A stretch of DNA of 13,950 nt from JBGLNJ01 sp964353405 (lineage in GTDB: Bacteria > Chloroflexota > Anaerolineae > Fen-1058), in NCBI GenBank assembly GCA_964353405.1, contig CAYGWJ010000484.1:1-13950 (forward strand), in the 5' to 3' direction. This document shows, one piece after another, positions 7,173 through 13,950 of the stretch (positions are counted from its first letter, which is position 1; the number at the start of each line of letters is the position of its first letter). The notes beneath the pieces are model-generated. The model was not told the DNA's origin, searched no databases, and saw nothing but the letters and a program-made list of their open reading frames with translations. Position numbers and translations under genes: made by a program.

Positions 7173-8177
7173 CTACGGATTGACCTTGATGCTGCCGCTC
7201 TTGATGCCTTCGATGGCGGTATCGCCCGCTTTCTTGACATCATCGGGCAGCTTGTAACCCGAATTGTAGACGATCTTGAGTCCGGCGTTCTTGAGCTGCA
7301 ACACATACTTGTCGCCGCCCAGCTTGCCGGACTTGTGGTTCTTGATCATCTCTCTGAGCATCCCGGTCCAGTCATACTGCTGGCTGGCGACGACGAGGTT
7401 GGGCGCGAGCGAGGCCTGGTCTTGCTGCGTGCCGAACCACAACACGGTGCCCTTGTCCTTGGCCGCGCCGATCGAGCCGACGACCGACTGCGACGAGCCG
7501 GTGAGCGCGTCGGCGCCCGCGGCGATGTGCGTCTTGGCCGCCTCGGTCATCAGCGCCACGTCGGAGAACGAGCCGGTCCAGGTCTTGGAGACTTTGATGC
7601 TTGGATCCGCCGCGGCTACACCCTGAACAAAACCGTCAATATAAGTCTTGGCATCGCCTGCTTCCACCGGGCCGGTCACGCCGATCAATTTGGCCTTGGT
7701 CAGCTTGGCCGCCAGCACGCCGTTGACATAGCCGCCCTCTTCCGCCGCCGCGGTGTAAGCGTACACGTTCGGCAGTCCAAAGGTGTTGACGTCCGTGCCC
7801 CAGGCGAACGTCGTCTTGGGAAAGTCCTTGGCGATTTCCTGGATGGACGCGCCATACTGCGAGCCGTGCCCGATCACGATGTTGAACCCCTGGCTGGCAT
7901 AGTCGCGAATGGCGGCAGCCGCATCGGGCACCTTGAACATGTTTTCCGAGTACTTTAGTTCCAGCGCAGACTCGCCGCCCATTTCTTTTTGGATGGCCAA
8001 GAGCGCGCCCCACATGGACTGGCTAAAGGCCATGTCCGTTGTGGCGCTGGGCATCACTACGGCGATGCGGAACTTGGCCGTGGTTCCACCCGACGGGGCC
8101 GCTGGCCCGCCACAGGCAGCGGTCAGCAGCGCCACCACTAGCACGACGCTACTGCGCAACACATTTCGAGTCTTCAT
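7173..8177 (-). CDS. BMP-family substrate-binding lipoprotein of the ABC importer
   Basis: 334 residues. The N-terminus MKTRN plus a hydrophobic run (10-20) ends at a lipobox with Cys22 (LTAAC), so it should be a lipid-anchored protein outside the membrane. The mature part is a periplasmic-binding type fold of the BMP/PnrA family: IAVVMPSATTDMAFSQS (38-54) at the ligand site, GFNIVIGHGSQYG, EEGGYVNGVLAAKLTK, GVTGPVEAGDAKTYIDGFVQG and a late WFGTQQDQASLAP. PnrA-like proteins bind purine nucleosides; others in the family bind different small molecules, so the ligand is inferred from the neighbouring xanthine dehydrogenase genes. Start: ATG at 8177 with AGGAG at 8185-8189, 7 bases upstream. Downstream lies the longest spacer of the importer genes, with two hairpins, which may let this component be made in excess. 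Confidence 0.92.
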   Translation of the reverse strand: MKTRNVLRSSVVLVVALLTAACGGPAAPSGGTTAKFRIAVVMPSATTDMAFSQSMWGALLAIQKEMGGESALELKYSENMFKVPDAAAAIRDYASQGFNIVIGHGSQYGASIQEIAKDFPKTTFAWGTDVNTFGLPNVYAYTAAAEEGGYVNGVLAAKLTKAKLIGVTGPVEAGDAKTYIDGFVQGVAAADPSIKVSKTWTGSFSDVALMTEAAKTHIAAGADALTGSSQSVVGSIGAAKDKGTVLWFGTQQDQASLAPNLVVASQQYDWTGMLREMIKNHKSGKLGGDKYVLQLKNAGLKIVYNSGYKLPDDVKKAGDTAIEGIKSGSIKVNP

Positions 8178-8204
8178 CTTTTATCTCCTTGTGTGATTTT
8201 GAAC

Positions 8205-8219
8205 TCCCCGAGGTGGGGA
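8205..8219. repeat. short inverted repeat before the binding-protein gene
   Basis: TCCCC, 5-base loop, GGGGA in the 51-base gap between the second permease gene and the lipoprotein gene. Only 5 bp and no U-run, so it is a weak element of unknown relevance. Confidence 0.3.
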
Positions 8220-8228
8220 ATTTGCGAC

Positions 8229-9161
8229 TCAGCTTTCGCCCCGTTCAAAGGGCAGGTTCAACCCAGCCGGCTGGTGCGCTCGATTCATCGTCACAGCCAG
8301 CGCAGCAATCGTCAATAGATACGGCAGCATGACGGCCACGTCGGACGGGATATTGACGCCCAACACTTGCATCCACAATTGGAACGCATTGACCGTGCTG
8401 AACAGCAGCGCGCCGCCCAAGATGCCGACCGGTCGCCATCCGCCAAAGTACACCAGCGCCACGGCGATAAAGCCCGCGCCGGCCGTGAGGTTTTCTTGAA
8501 AGAGATTGACCAGCGAGATGGACAGCGACGCGCCGGCCAGCCCCGCCAACATCGCGCCCAGGCATACGCTCACGTAACGCACTCGATCCACGTTCACGCC
8601 GAGCGAATCCGCTGCCGCCGGATTCTGCCCCGCCGCCTTGATCCTGAGCCCCCACGTCGTCTTTTCTAGAACCCACCAGGCCGCTGGCACGAGCAGGAAC
8701 GCCAGGTAGACCAGCACATTGTGTTGGAACAAGATTTCGCCCAAGATGGGAATGTCGCCCAGGAGCGGAATCTTGATGGGTCGGAAACCATTGACGGTCT
8801 TGACGGTGCCAATCGTGACCTTGAACAACAGGGACGACAGGCCCAGCCCGAACATGTACAGCCCGATGCCGCTGATGCCTTGCTCGGCTTTGAGTGTGAC
8901 ACTGATCACCGACATGAGCAAGCCCATCAACAGCCCGACGATGAGAGCGGCCAGCACACCCAGCCACAGATTGCCCGTGTTCAGGGCGACGAAAAAGGCC
9001 GCGTAAGCGCCGACCAACATGATGCCATCCACACCCAGGTTCACCACGCCGGACAACTGGGCGAACGACTCACCGATTGAAGCGAACAGGTAGGGCGCCG
9101 CCAATCGGATGGCGGAGGTGAGAATACCGACGATCACCGCGATAGAAAAGATATTCTCCAT
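8229..9161 (-). CDS. nucleoside-type ABC transporter permease (second, YufQ-like)
   Basis: 310 residues, almost entirely hydrophobic helices, with charged loops such as LEKTTWGLRIKAAGQNPAAADSLGVN. That loop is the coupling (EAA-like) region contacting the ATPase in BPD_transp_2 permeases. The motif VVNLGVDGIMLVGA (39-52) is the family's NLGxEG site. The start ATG at 9161-9159 shares one base with the stop of the first permease (TGATG), and GGAGG lies inside the end of that gene, so the two are translationally coupled. A frame open back to 9932 is the antiparallel shadow of the first permease. It forms the membrane channel together with the neighbouring permease; substrate as for the binding protein. 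Confidence 0.92.
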   Translation of the reverse strand: MENIFSIAVIVGILTSAIRLAAPYLFASIGESFAQLSGVVNLGVDGIMLVGAYAAFFVALNTGNLWLGVLAALIVGLLMGLLMSVISVTLKAEQGISGIGLYMFGLGLSSLLFKVTIGTVKTVNGFRPIKIPLLGDIPILGEILFQHNVLVYLAFLLVPAAWWVLEKTTWGLRIKAAGQNPAAADSLGVNVDRVRYVSVCLGAMLAGLAGASLSISLVNLFQENLTAGAGFIAVALVYFGGWRPVGILGGALLFSTVNAFQLWMQVLGVNIPSDVAVMLPYLLTIAALAVTMNRAHQPAGLNLPFERGES

Positions 9162-10291
9162 CACTTGACCTCCTGGCCCTTGGCCGCCGCCGCCAGGCGC
9201 CGCGCGGCCCACCGGCGCGACAGCAAAGCAGAGCCGACCACGAACAATACTACCAGACCCATGATCGTATCCACCAGCGCCGATGGCACCTGCACCGCGC
9301 GTTGCATCTTGTCCGCGCCCACCAGCAAGCTGCCGAACAGGTACGAGGCCGGAATGGCCCCCAGCGGATGCAGGCCGCCGAACAGCGCCGCCACGATGCC
9401 GGTAAAGCCGTAACCGCTGGTGATGCCTTCCAGCAGCCGGTGGTGCACGCCGATCACTTCGACCGCGCCCGCCAGCCCGGCAAAGCCGCCCGCCAGCGTC
9501 AACGAAAGCGCCTGGTAGAACGGCACGTTGATGCCGGCATAGCGCGCGGCATGGGGGTTCAGGCCGACCGCCCGAATGCGATAGCCGATGGTCGTGCGCC
9601 ACAGAAAGATGTACACGGCCACCGCCAGCACGACCGCAATGATCGCCCCAGCGTGGAGCATCGTTTGCGGAACCAGGCGCGGCAGCCACACTTGCTCCGG
9701 GAGCCGCTCGGACTGCGCCAGGAACGTGCCAGCCGTGATGCCACCCGGATCCATCAACGGGCCGCGTAGCAACAAGTTCATCAACTGCAGCGCGATGGCG
9801 TTCATCATGATGGTGCTGAGGATTTCGTTGACACTCAAGCGGGCTTTGAGGATGCCGGGCACAAAGCCCCACGCCGCGCCGGCGACAAAGCTCATTGTCA
9901 CCGTCGCCGGGACCAGCAGCCAGCCGGGCCACGCGCGGAATTGTAACGAGAACCAGGTTGCCATCAGCGCGCCCACAATGATCTGCCCCTCGCCGCCGAT
10001 GTTGAGCACGCTGGCGCGAAAAGCGATGCAGATGCCCAGGCCGACCAGCAGCAGCGGCGTGGCTTTGACCAGCGACTGGGTGATGCTGTACGTGCTGCCC
10101 AGCGCCCCGTTGATCAGGGCAGCGTAGGCAGTGAATGGGTTGACCTTGAGCAACAACAGCATCACCGCGCCGATGAGCAACGCGGCCAACATGGCCAGGA
10201 CGGGCAGCGCCGCCCTAAAGAGGATGTCCTTCCAGTCAAACATAAACCTGCGGAGCGAGCGGGCAGGAACAACCGCCGTTTCAGTTGGCAT
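9161..10291 (-). CDS. nucleoside-type ABC transporter permease (first, YufP-like)
   Basis: 376 residues. It has a short basic N-terminus (RSLRRF) and many transmembrane helices, starting with the run at 28-48. The subfamily signature SVLNIGGEGQIIVGA (94-108) is clear, followed by NEILSTIMMNAIALQLMN and a coupling loop RTTIGYRIRAVGLNPHAARYAGIN, all typical of BPD_transp_2 permeases paired with BMP proteins. The C-terminus is basic (LSRRWAARRLAAAAKG) and cytoplasmic. Start: ATG at 10291 with GGAGG at 10299-10303, 7 bases upstream. It is the first importer gene after the catabolic enzymes and lies 111 bases after the PLP enzyme gene, with a repeat hairpin in between. Confidence 0.92.
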   Translation of the reverse strand: MPTETAVVPARSLRRFMFDWKDILFRAALPVLAMLAALLIGAVMLLLLKVNPFTAYAALINGALGSTYSITQSLVKATPLLLVGLGICIAFRASVLNIGGEGQIIVGALMATWFSLQFRAWPGWLLVPATVTMSFVAGAAWGFVPGILKARLSVNEILSTIMMNAIALQLMNLLLRGPLMDPGGITAGTFLAQSERLPEQVWLPRLVPQTMLHAGAIIAVVLAVAVYIFLWRTTIGYRIRAVGLNPHAARYAGINVPFYQALSLTLAGGFAGLAGAVEVIGVHHRLLEGITSGYGFTGIVAALFGGLHPLGAIPASYLFGSLLVGADKMQRAVQVPSALVDTIMGLVVLFVVGSALLSRRWAARRLAAAAKGQEVK

Positions 10292-10334
10292 AGACCCACC
10301 TCCCGGATGTAAGATGAGATGTCAAAGAGTATGT

Positions 10335-10381
10335 CATCCTGAGCCGCGCTGCAACGGGATTTGCCTCGGCGGCTCAGGATG
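10335..10381. repeat. CATCCTGAGC-type inverted repeat
   Basis: Perfect 13-base arms CATCCTGAGCCGC (10335-10347) and GCGGCTCAGGATG (10369-10381) with a 21-base loop. This word family is common as dispersed intergenic repeats in Chloroflexota and other phyla. It lies between the PLP enzyme and the first permease. No U-run on the transcript side, so it is not a classic terminator. Confidence 0.7.
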
Positions 10382-10402
10382 AGAGTTCAAGGTGCATATG
10401 TG

Positions 10403-11863
10403 CTACAGCAACCCGACCTTGGCGTTGAACTCTTCGATAAGTGCATCAATCGCTTCGGCCTGGCTCTGGAAGCTCGTCCAATAGTCTTTATTATACCACT
10501 GGGCGTTGATTTCTTCGTAGGTGCGGCCTTGCTGCTCGACCCAGGTAAAGTATTTCAAGTTGTGCACGCGCCGGCGGTCGGCGTAGGTCAGCTCGATCAT
10601 GTTGTCGGTGGACTGGCCGTGCAGGTAGCGGGCGAAATCGGCGGCAGCATTGACCTCGGTGTATTCGCCGACCTCTTGATGCATTTCAGTCAACCGGCTC
10701 TGATAAAGCTGCATCGAGTCGGTCAGCACGGTGAGGACGACGTCGTTCTCGTCCATCTCATAGTACTTGGCGAACTTGACTGCCGAGAGCACGTTCGAGA
10801 TGCCGCTGAATCCCATCAGGTCAAGCTGGTTGACGATGCCTTCCGGCACGCCCTTCTTGGCCAGGTAAGCGCGGCCGGCTGGCTCGTTGAACAAGCGCGA
10901 GAGGTTGACCACAGCATTGTCGTCAATCGCCACCACGATGTCGGTGTTCTTGGTGTTGTGAATCCACGGTACGTGCTTGTCGCCGATGCCTTCGATGCGG
11001 TGCGAGCCAAAGCCGTTTTCGAGCAGCGTGGGGCATTGGAGTGCCTCGCTGGCGACGATCTTGCTGGCTGGAAAGACCTGCTTCATGTAATCGCCGCTGG
11101 CGAGGGTGCCCGCCGAGCCGGTGGCCGAGGCCATGCCACGATACGTGTCGCGCGGGCCTAGTACCCGCTCCAACACCTGTTCCATCGCGTGACCCGTGAC
11201 CTCATAGTGCCACAGGTAATTGCCAAACTCTTCAAACTGGTTGAAAATCATCAGGTCTTGGCCGGAACGGCGCAGTTCCCAGCACTTGTCAAAGATTTCC
11301 TTGACGTTGGACTCGGTACCCGGCGTTGCAATGACCTCGCCCGCGATCTTGGCCAGCCACTCAAAGCGCTCGCGGCTCATGCCTTCCGGCAAGATGGCGA
11401 TGGATTGGCAGCCGAACAGCGCCGAGTCGTAGGCGCCGCCCCGGCAGAAATTGCCGGTCGAGGGCCACACCGCTTTTTGCGTCGTCGGGTCAAACTGGCC
11501 CGTGACGAGTCGCGGCGCCAGGCAGCCGAACGCGGCGCCGACTTTGTGCGCGCCCGTGGGGAACCACTTGCCGATCAATACGACGACGCGCGCTTTGGTG
11601 CCGGTCAGGCTCGAAGGCAGCTCGAGGTAATTCACGCCGCCGAACCCACCGCCTTGCGGGGTCGGCTCGTTGTGCCACGTGATGCGAAACAGGTTGAGCG
11701 GATTGACCTCCCACAAACCCACCTTGCCGAGTCCCTCTTTGATCTTGGCCGGAATCAAGGCAGGCTTCTTCATCTGCTGATAAGTGGGAATGATGATATT
11801 GCGCTCGCGCGCCCGCTTCACGGCGCGTTCGAGGCGTTCGGGCTGAACAGTCAAATCAATCAT
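10403..11863 (-). CDS. PLP-dependent fold-type II enzyme, candidate ygeX replacement
   Basis: 486 residues of a tryptophan-synthase-beta/threonine-dehydratase type fold. Visible: FPTGAHKVGAAF (101-112), with Lys107 the likely Schiff-base lysine, as in the TGAHK of TrpB; a substrate-carboxylate loop STGNFCRGGA (135-144); and a glycine loop SATGSAGTLASGD (246-258) for the PLP phosphate. The remaining C-terminus (about 390-486) is helical and charged and not part of a standard dehydratase. The place beside ygeW-like and carbamate kinase genes is where E. coli has ygeX (2,3-diaminopropionate ammonia-lyase, about 400 residues). This protein is longer and lacks the YgeX-like lysine context (NAFK). 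A lyase or deaminase on a diamino or ureido acid is inferred; the reaction is unknown. Start: ATG at 11863 with GGAG 8 bases upstream; the open frame to 11920 runs into a repeat. Confidence 0.8.
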   Translation of the reverse strand: MIDLTVQPERLERAVKRARERNIIIPTYQQMKKPALIPAKIKEGLGKVGLWEVNPLNLFRITWHNEPTPQGGGFGGVNYLELPSSLTGTKARVVVLIGKWFPTGAHKVGAAFGCLAPRLVTGQFDPTTQKAVWPSTGNFCRGGAYDSALFGCQSIAILPEGMSRERFEWLAKIAGEVIATPGTESNVKEIFDKCWELRRSGQDLMIFNQFEEFGNYLWHYEVTGHAMEQVLERVLGPRDTYRGMASATGSAGTLASGDYMKQVFPASKIVASEALQCPTLLENGFGSHRIEGIGDKHVPWIHNTKNTDIVVAIDDNAVVNLSRLFNEPAGRAYLAKKGVPEGIVNQLDLMGFSGISNVLSAVKFAKYYEMDENDVVLTVLTDSMQLYQSRLTEMHQEVGEYTEVNAAADFARYLHGQSTDNMIELTYADRRRVHNLKYFTWVEQQGRTYEEINAQWYNKDYWTSFQSQAEAIDALIEEFNAKVGLL

Positions 11864-11881
11864 TGGTCTCTCTCCCACAGT

Positions 11882-11954
11882 TCCTCCGAGTTCCCTCGAG
11901 TTCCGACAAATTCGCCGCACGAACGGGCCGGGGAACTCTAGGGAATTCTGGGGA
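11882..11954. repeat. large inverted repeat of GGAACTC-type units
   Basis: Arms at about 11882-11904 and 11930-11954, each built of roughly 10-base units (GTTCCCTCGA type), are complementary over about 23 bases with about four mismatches. They enclose a 25-base centre that carries its own TTCG/CGAA mini-palindrome. It fills the gap between the carbamate kinase and PLP enzyme genes and looks like a small dispersed, MITE-like repeat. Confidence 0.65.
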
Positions 11955-11956
11955 AT

Positions 11957-12904
11957 CTAGTCGTGCACAATCCATGTGCCGGTCTTGCCGTCCAGGGCGT
12001 CCACGATGTGAGGCGGGTCAGTGACAAGCCCTTTGCCCTGCGGGTTCGCTTCCAGGAAGGCGATGATGGCCTCGATCTTGGGTCCCATGCTCCCTGAAAG
12101 AAAGTGGCCTTCGGCGTACAGCTTCTTAGCCTCGCTAAGAGTCATCTTGTCCAGCCATTGCTGGTTGGGCTTGTTAAAGTTGATGGCGACCTTTTCCACG
12201 GCCGTCGAGATCAGGAGCAGGTCTACTTTCAGGTCCGAGGCGAGCAGACTGCTGGCCCGATCTTTGTCAATTACGGCAAAGGTGCCTTGCAGCATGCCCT
12301 TCTCATCCTCAATGACGGGGATGCCGCCGCCGCCCACGGCGACGACGATAAAGCCGGCGTCAATCAGGTTCTTGATCGCGTCCTGCTCAACGATTTTTTG
12401 CGGGATGGGCGAAGCGATCAGCCGCCGCCAGCCGCGGCCGGCATCCTCCTTGACCGTCCATCCTTCCTGGGCAAACACGTCGGCCTTGTCCCTGGTCGTA
12501 AAGCCGCCGATGCCTTTGGTCGGGTTCTTGAAGCCAGGGTCGTTGCGATCCACCAACACCTGGGTCACGACGGCTGCGACGGAGCGCTGGATGCCGCGCT
12601 GTTTGAACTCGTTATCGAGCGCGCGGGCGATCATGTAGCCAATCGCACCCTGTGTGTCCGCGCCGATCACATCCAACGGAGTCGAATGCACTTCAGGATA
12701 GGCCAGCTCGTTACGGCGCAGGATAAAGCCCACCTGCGGGCCGTTGCCATGCGTGACAATCACATTCCAGCCGTGCGCGATCATGTCGGCGATATGCTTA
12801 CAGGTCTCCTCGACGGCCCGCACCTGCGAAGCCACGTCCTGCCTGTCCATGATCAAGGAATTGCCGCCGACGGCGACGACGGCGATTTGGGGTTTGTTGT
12901 TCAT
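11957..12904 (-). CDS. arcC: carbamate kinase (YqeA/ArcC-like)
   Basis: 315 residues, the normal length (E. coli YqeA 310). It transfers the phosphate of carbamoyl phosphate to ADP, giving ATP, CO2 and NH3, the energy-conserving step of arginine, allantoin and purine fermentations. The amino acid kinase fold shows GGN (13-15), THGNGPQVG (51-59), TTRDKADVFAQEGW (136-149) in the mobile PCP subdomain, AVGGGGIPV (189-197), the nucleotide-site DKDRASSLLA (213-222) and SGSMGPKIEA (270-279) with its conserved lysine. ATG at 12904, preceded by GAGGAG and only 32 bases after the carbamoyltransferase stop, so the two are cotranscribed. Its substrate is presumably made by that enzyme. By context it is the yqeA counterpart; the arginine-deiminase role of arcC is the alternative. 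Confidence 0.95.
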   Translation of the reverse strand: MNNKPQIAVVAVGGNSLIMDRQDVASQVRAVEETCKHIADMIAHGWNVIVTHGNGPQVGFILRRNELAYPEVHSTPLDVIGADTQGAIGYMIARALDNEFKQRGIQRSVAAVVTQVLVDRNDPGFKNPTKGIGGFTTRDKADVFAQEGWTVKEDAGRGWRRLIASPIPQKIVEQDAIKNLIDAGFIVVAVGGGGIPVIEDEKGMLQGTFAVIDKDRASSLLASDLKVDLLLISTAVEKVAINFNKPNQQWLDKMTLSEAKKLYAEGHFLSGSMGPKIEAIIAFLEANPQGKGLVTDPPHIVDALDGKTGTWIVHD

Positions 12905-12936
12905 GTGCTCCTCGCTTGTTTCCTTGTCTACTTCCT

Positions 12937-13914
12937 CTACATCGTCAACGCCATCACCGCTTTTTGCGCGTGCATCCGGTTCTCGGCCTCGTCGTACACG
13001 ACGGACTGTGGGCCATCCATCACACCGTCGGTCACTTCGATGTTGCGGTCAGCGGGCAGCGGGTGCATGTAGATCGCATCCGGCTTGGCCAACGCCATCC
13101 GGCGCTCATCGGTGATCCAGCTCGAGTATTTCTGGATGATCTTGGCGCCTTCTTCGGCATCCGGCGTGTGCACCATCGCGCCCCACGATTTGGCATAGAT
13201 GATGTCCGCATCTTTAAAGGCAGCGTCCATATCGTCTACCACCTCAAAGCCCGCGCCGAACTTACGTGCCTGCTCGCGCGCTTGATCCATGATCTCGGGC
13301 ATCAGCTTGAACTCGGGCGGATGCGCCAGCACCACGTCCATGCCAAAGCGCGGCATTTGCAGCACCAGCGATTGAGGCACGGACATGGGTTTTTGGTACG
13401 ACGCGGCATACGCCCAAGACACGACCATCTTTTTGCGGCGCAGGTCGCGGCCCTTCTTTTCGACCATCGTCATCAAGTCGGCCAGGCACTGGAAGGGGTG
13501 ATAGATGTCGCACTGCATATTGAGCACGGGCACGCGCGACGCTTTCGCCACCGCGTTCAAATAGCCGTTGCCCACGCCCCAGTCCACGTGGCGGATGGCG
13601 ATGCCGTCAAAGTAGCGGCCAAAGATTTCGCCGATCTCTTTGGGCGTGTCGCCGTGGGTGATCTGCGTCGTGCGCGATTCGATGAACGCGCCGTGGCCGC
13701 CGAGTTGCGCGATGCCGGCTTCAAACGAGCCGCGCGTGCGCGTGCTGCTGAAGAAGAACAGCATCGCCAGCACCTTGTCGCGCAGGTACGCATGCGGCTC
13801 GTTCAGCGCGCGCTTGCGCTTCAGATCGAACGCCACATCCATGACGGTTTCGACTTCTTCCTTGCTAAAGTCGAGATCGCCCATCAGGTCTCGACCGTGT
13901 AGGTTAGTCTGCAT
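12937..13914 (-). CDS. ygeW: YgeW-like carbamoyltransferase
   Basis: 325 residues of the aspartate/ornithine carbamoyltransferase superfamily. Carbamoyl-phosphate site SSTRTR (56-61), then TTQITHGDTPKE (82-93), HPFQ (139-142), SWAYAASYQKPMSVPQ (166-181), RFGMDVVLAHP (189-199), AFKDADIIYAKSW (232-244) and MHPLPADR (283-290). The last five blocks track E. coli YgeW closely, not anabolic OTC. In a catabolic setting it should run backwards, phosphorolysing a ureido compound to carbamoyl phosphate for the adjacent carbamate kinase. Odd points: it is shorter than E. coli YgeW (396), mostly lacking the insert before the ending, and has MHPLP (ATCase-like) where YgeW has MHCLP. The natural substrate is not known from sequence. 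ATG at 13914 with AGGAG at 13923-13927, 8 bases upstream. It is the first gene visible; its promoter would be beyond the right edge. Confidence 0.88.
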   Translation of the reverse strand: MQTNLHGRDLMGDLDFSKEEVETVMDVAFDLKRKRALNEPHAYLRDKVLAMLFFFSSTRTRGSFEAGIAQLGGHGAFIESRTTQITHGDTPKEIGEIFGRYFDGIAIRHVDWGVGNGYLNAVAKASRVPVLNMQCDIYHPFQCLADLMTMVEKKGRDLRRKKMVVSWAYAASYQKPMSVPQSLVLQMPRFGMDVVLAHPPEFKLMPEIMDQAREQARKFGAGFEVVDDMDAAFKDADIIYAKSWGAMVHTPDAEEGAKIIQKYSSWITDERRMALAKPDAIYMHPLPADRNIEVTDGVMDGPQSVVYDEAENRMHAQKAVMALTM

Positions 13915-13922
13915 GTTATATT

Positions 13923-13927
13923 CTCCT
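13923..13927 (-). promoter_or_regulatory. Shine-Dalgarno site of the ygeW-like gene
   Basis: AGGAG on the minus strand, 8 bases before the ATG. The remaining bases to the right edge show no promoter or terminator. Confidence 0.65.
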
Positions 13928-13950
13928 GGTATTGGGGTTCTTCACGAAGG

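Noticed and set aside
6971..7306. Upstream extension of the ATPase frame
   Set aside because: It crosses the intergenic hairpins and the end of the lipoprotein gene. AGAGG before 6970 marks a better start.
9162..9932. Long N-terminal extension of the second permease
   Set aside because: Glycine/arginine-rich shadow of the first permease. The TGATG junction and GGAGG site place the start at 9161.
11864..11920. 19-codon extension of the PLP enzyme (MRRICRNSREL...)
   Set aside because: Encoded by the intergenic repeat. The GGGAG site before the ATG at 11863 and the protein-like sequence from MIDLTV fit better.
12104..13072. Plus-strand open frame of 322 codons and similar long antisense frames at 12916-13902, 10361-11161 and 7122-7958
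   Set aside because: All are antisense to well-supported genes. High GC content makes such frames common. No motifs and no ribosome sites.

Overview
The window reads as one long minus-strand catabolic locus, transcribed from right to left, for taking up and fermenting purines (xanthine/urate type compounds) and their breakdown products. The gene set overlaps the ygeW-ygeX-ygeY-hyuA-yqeA-ygfK-ssnA-xdh region of Escherichia coli and the related clusters associated with anaerobic uric acid degradation. The base composition is high GC. Short heptamer-type repeats, GGAACTC-type and CATCCTGAGC-type intergenic repeats, and a DUF433/DUF5615 toxin-antitoxin pair together suggest a Chloroflexota (Anaerolineae-like) bacterium. 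That assignment is an inference from style, not from a marker gene.

Layout in transcription order: a YgeW-like carbamoyltransferase (13914-12937), carbamate kinase (12904-11957), a PLP fold-type II enzyme of unusual type standing where ygeX would be expected (11863-10403), then a complete BMP/nucleoside-type ABC importer consisting of two permeases (10291-9161 and 9161-8229), a lipoprotein binding protein (8177-7173) and a double ATPase (6970-5378). Next is a molybdenum hydroxylase made of a fused FAD/2Fe-2S subunit (5288-3846) and a molybdopterin subunit (3849-1600). A small DUF433/DUF5615 toxin-antitoxin pair with its own promoter follows (1492-850), then an AT-richer spacer with one doubtful small ORF. 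Last is the 5' end of ygfK (572 to the left edge), a large flavin/Fe-S oxidoreductase that runs out of the window and whose frame is easy to miss because it is open to the edge.

Inferred working model: the ABC importer brings in a purine or nucleoside. The Mo/FAD/FeS hydroxylase and YgfK carry out redox steps on the ring. Hydrolases outside the window open it to ureido compounds. The YgeW-like enzyme phosphorolyses a ureido compound to carbamoyl phosphate, and carbamate kinase turns that into ATP, CO2 and ammonia. The PLP enzyme deaminates or cleaves the remaining amino acid. The missing partners (ygeY, hyuA/ygeZ, ssnA type genes) would be expected just beyond either edge.

Most gene junctions are tight: 4-base and 1-base overlaps at 3846-3849 and 9161, and a 32-base gap at 12905-12936. 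Four intergenic gaps hold strong inverted repeats without U-runs, and one heptamer repeat lies in frame inside the molybdenum subunit. I saw no tRNA, rRNA, CRISPR array or insertion sequence.
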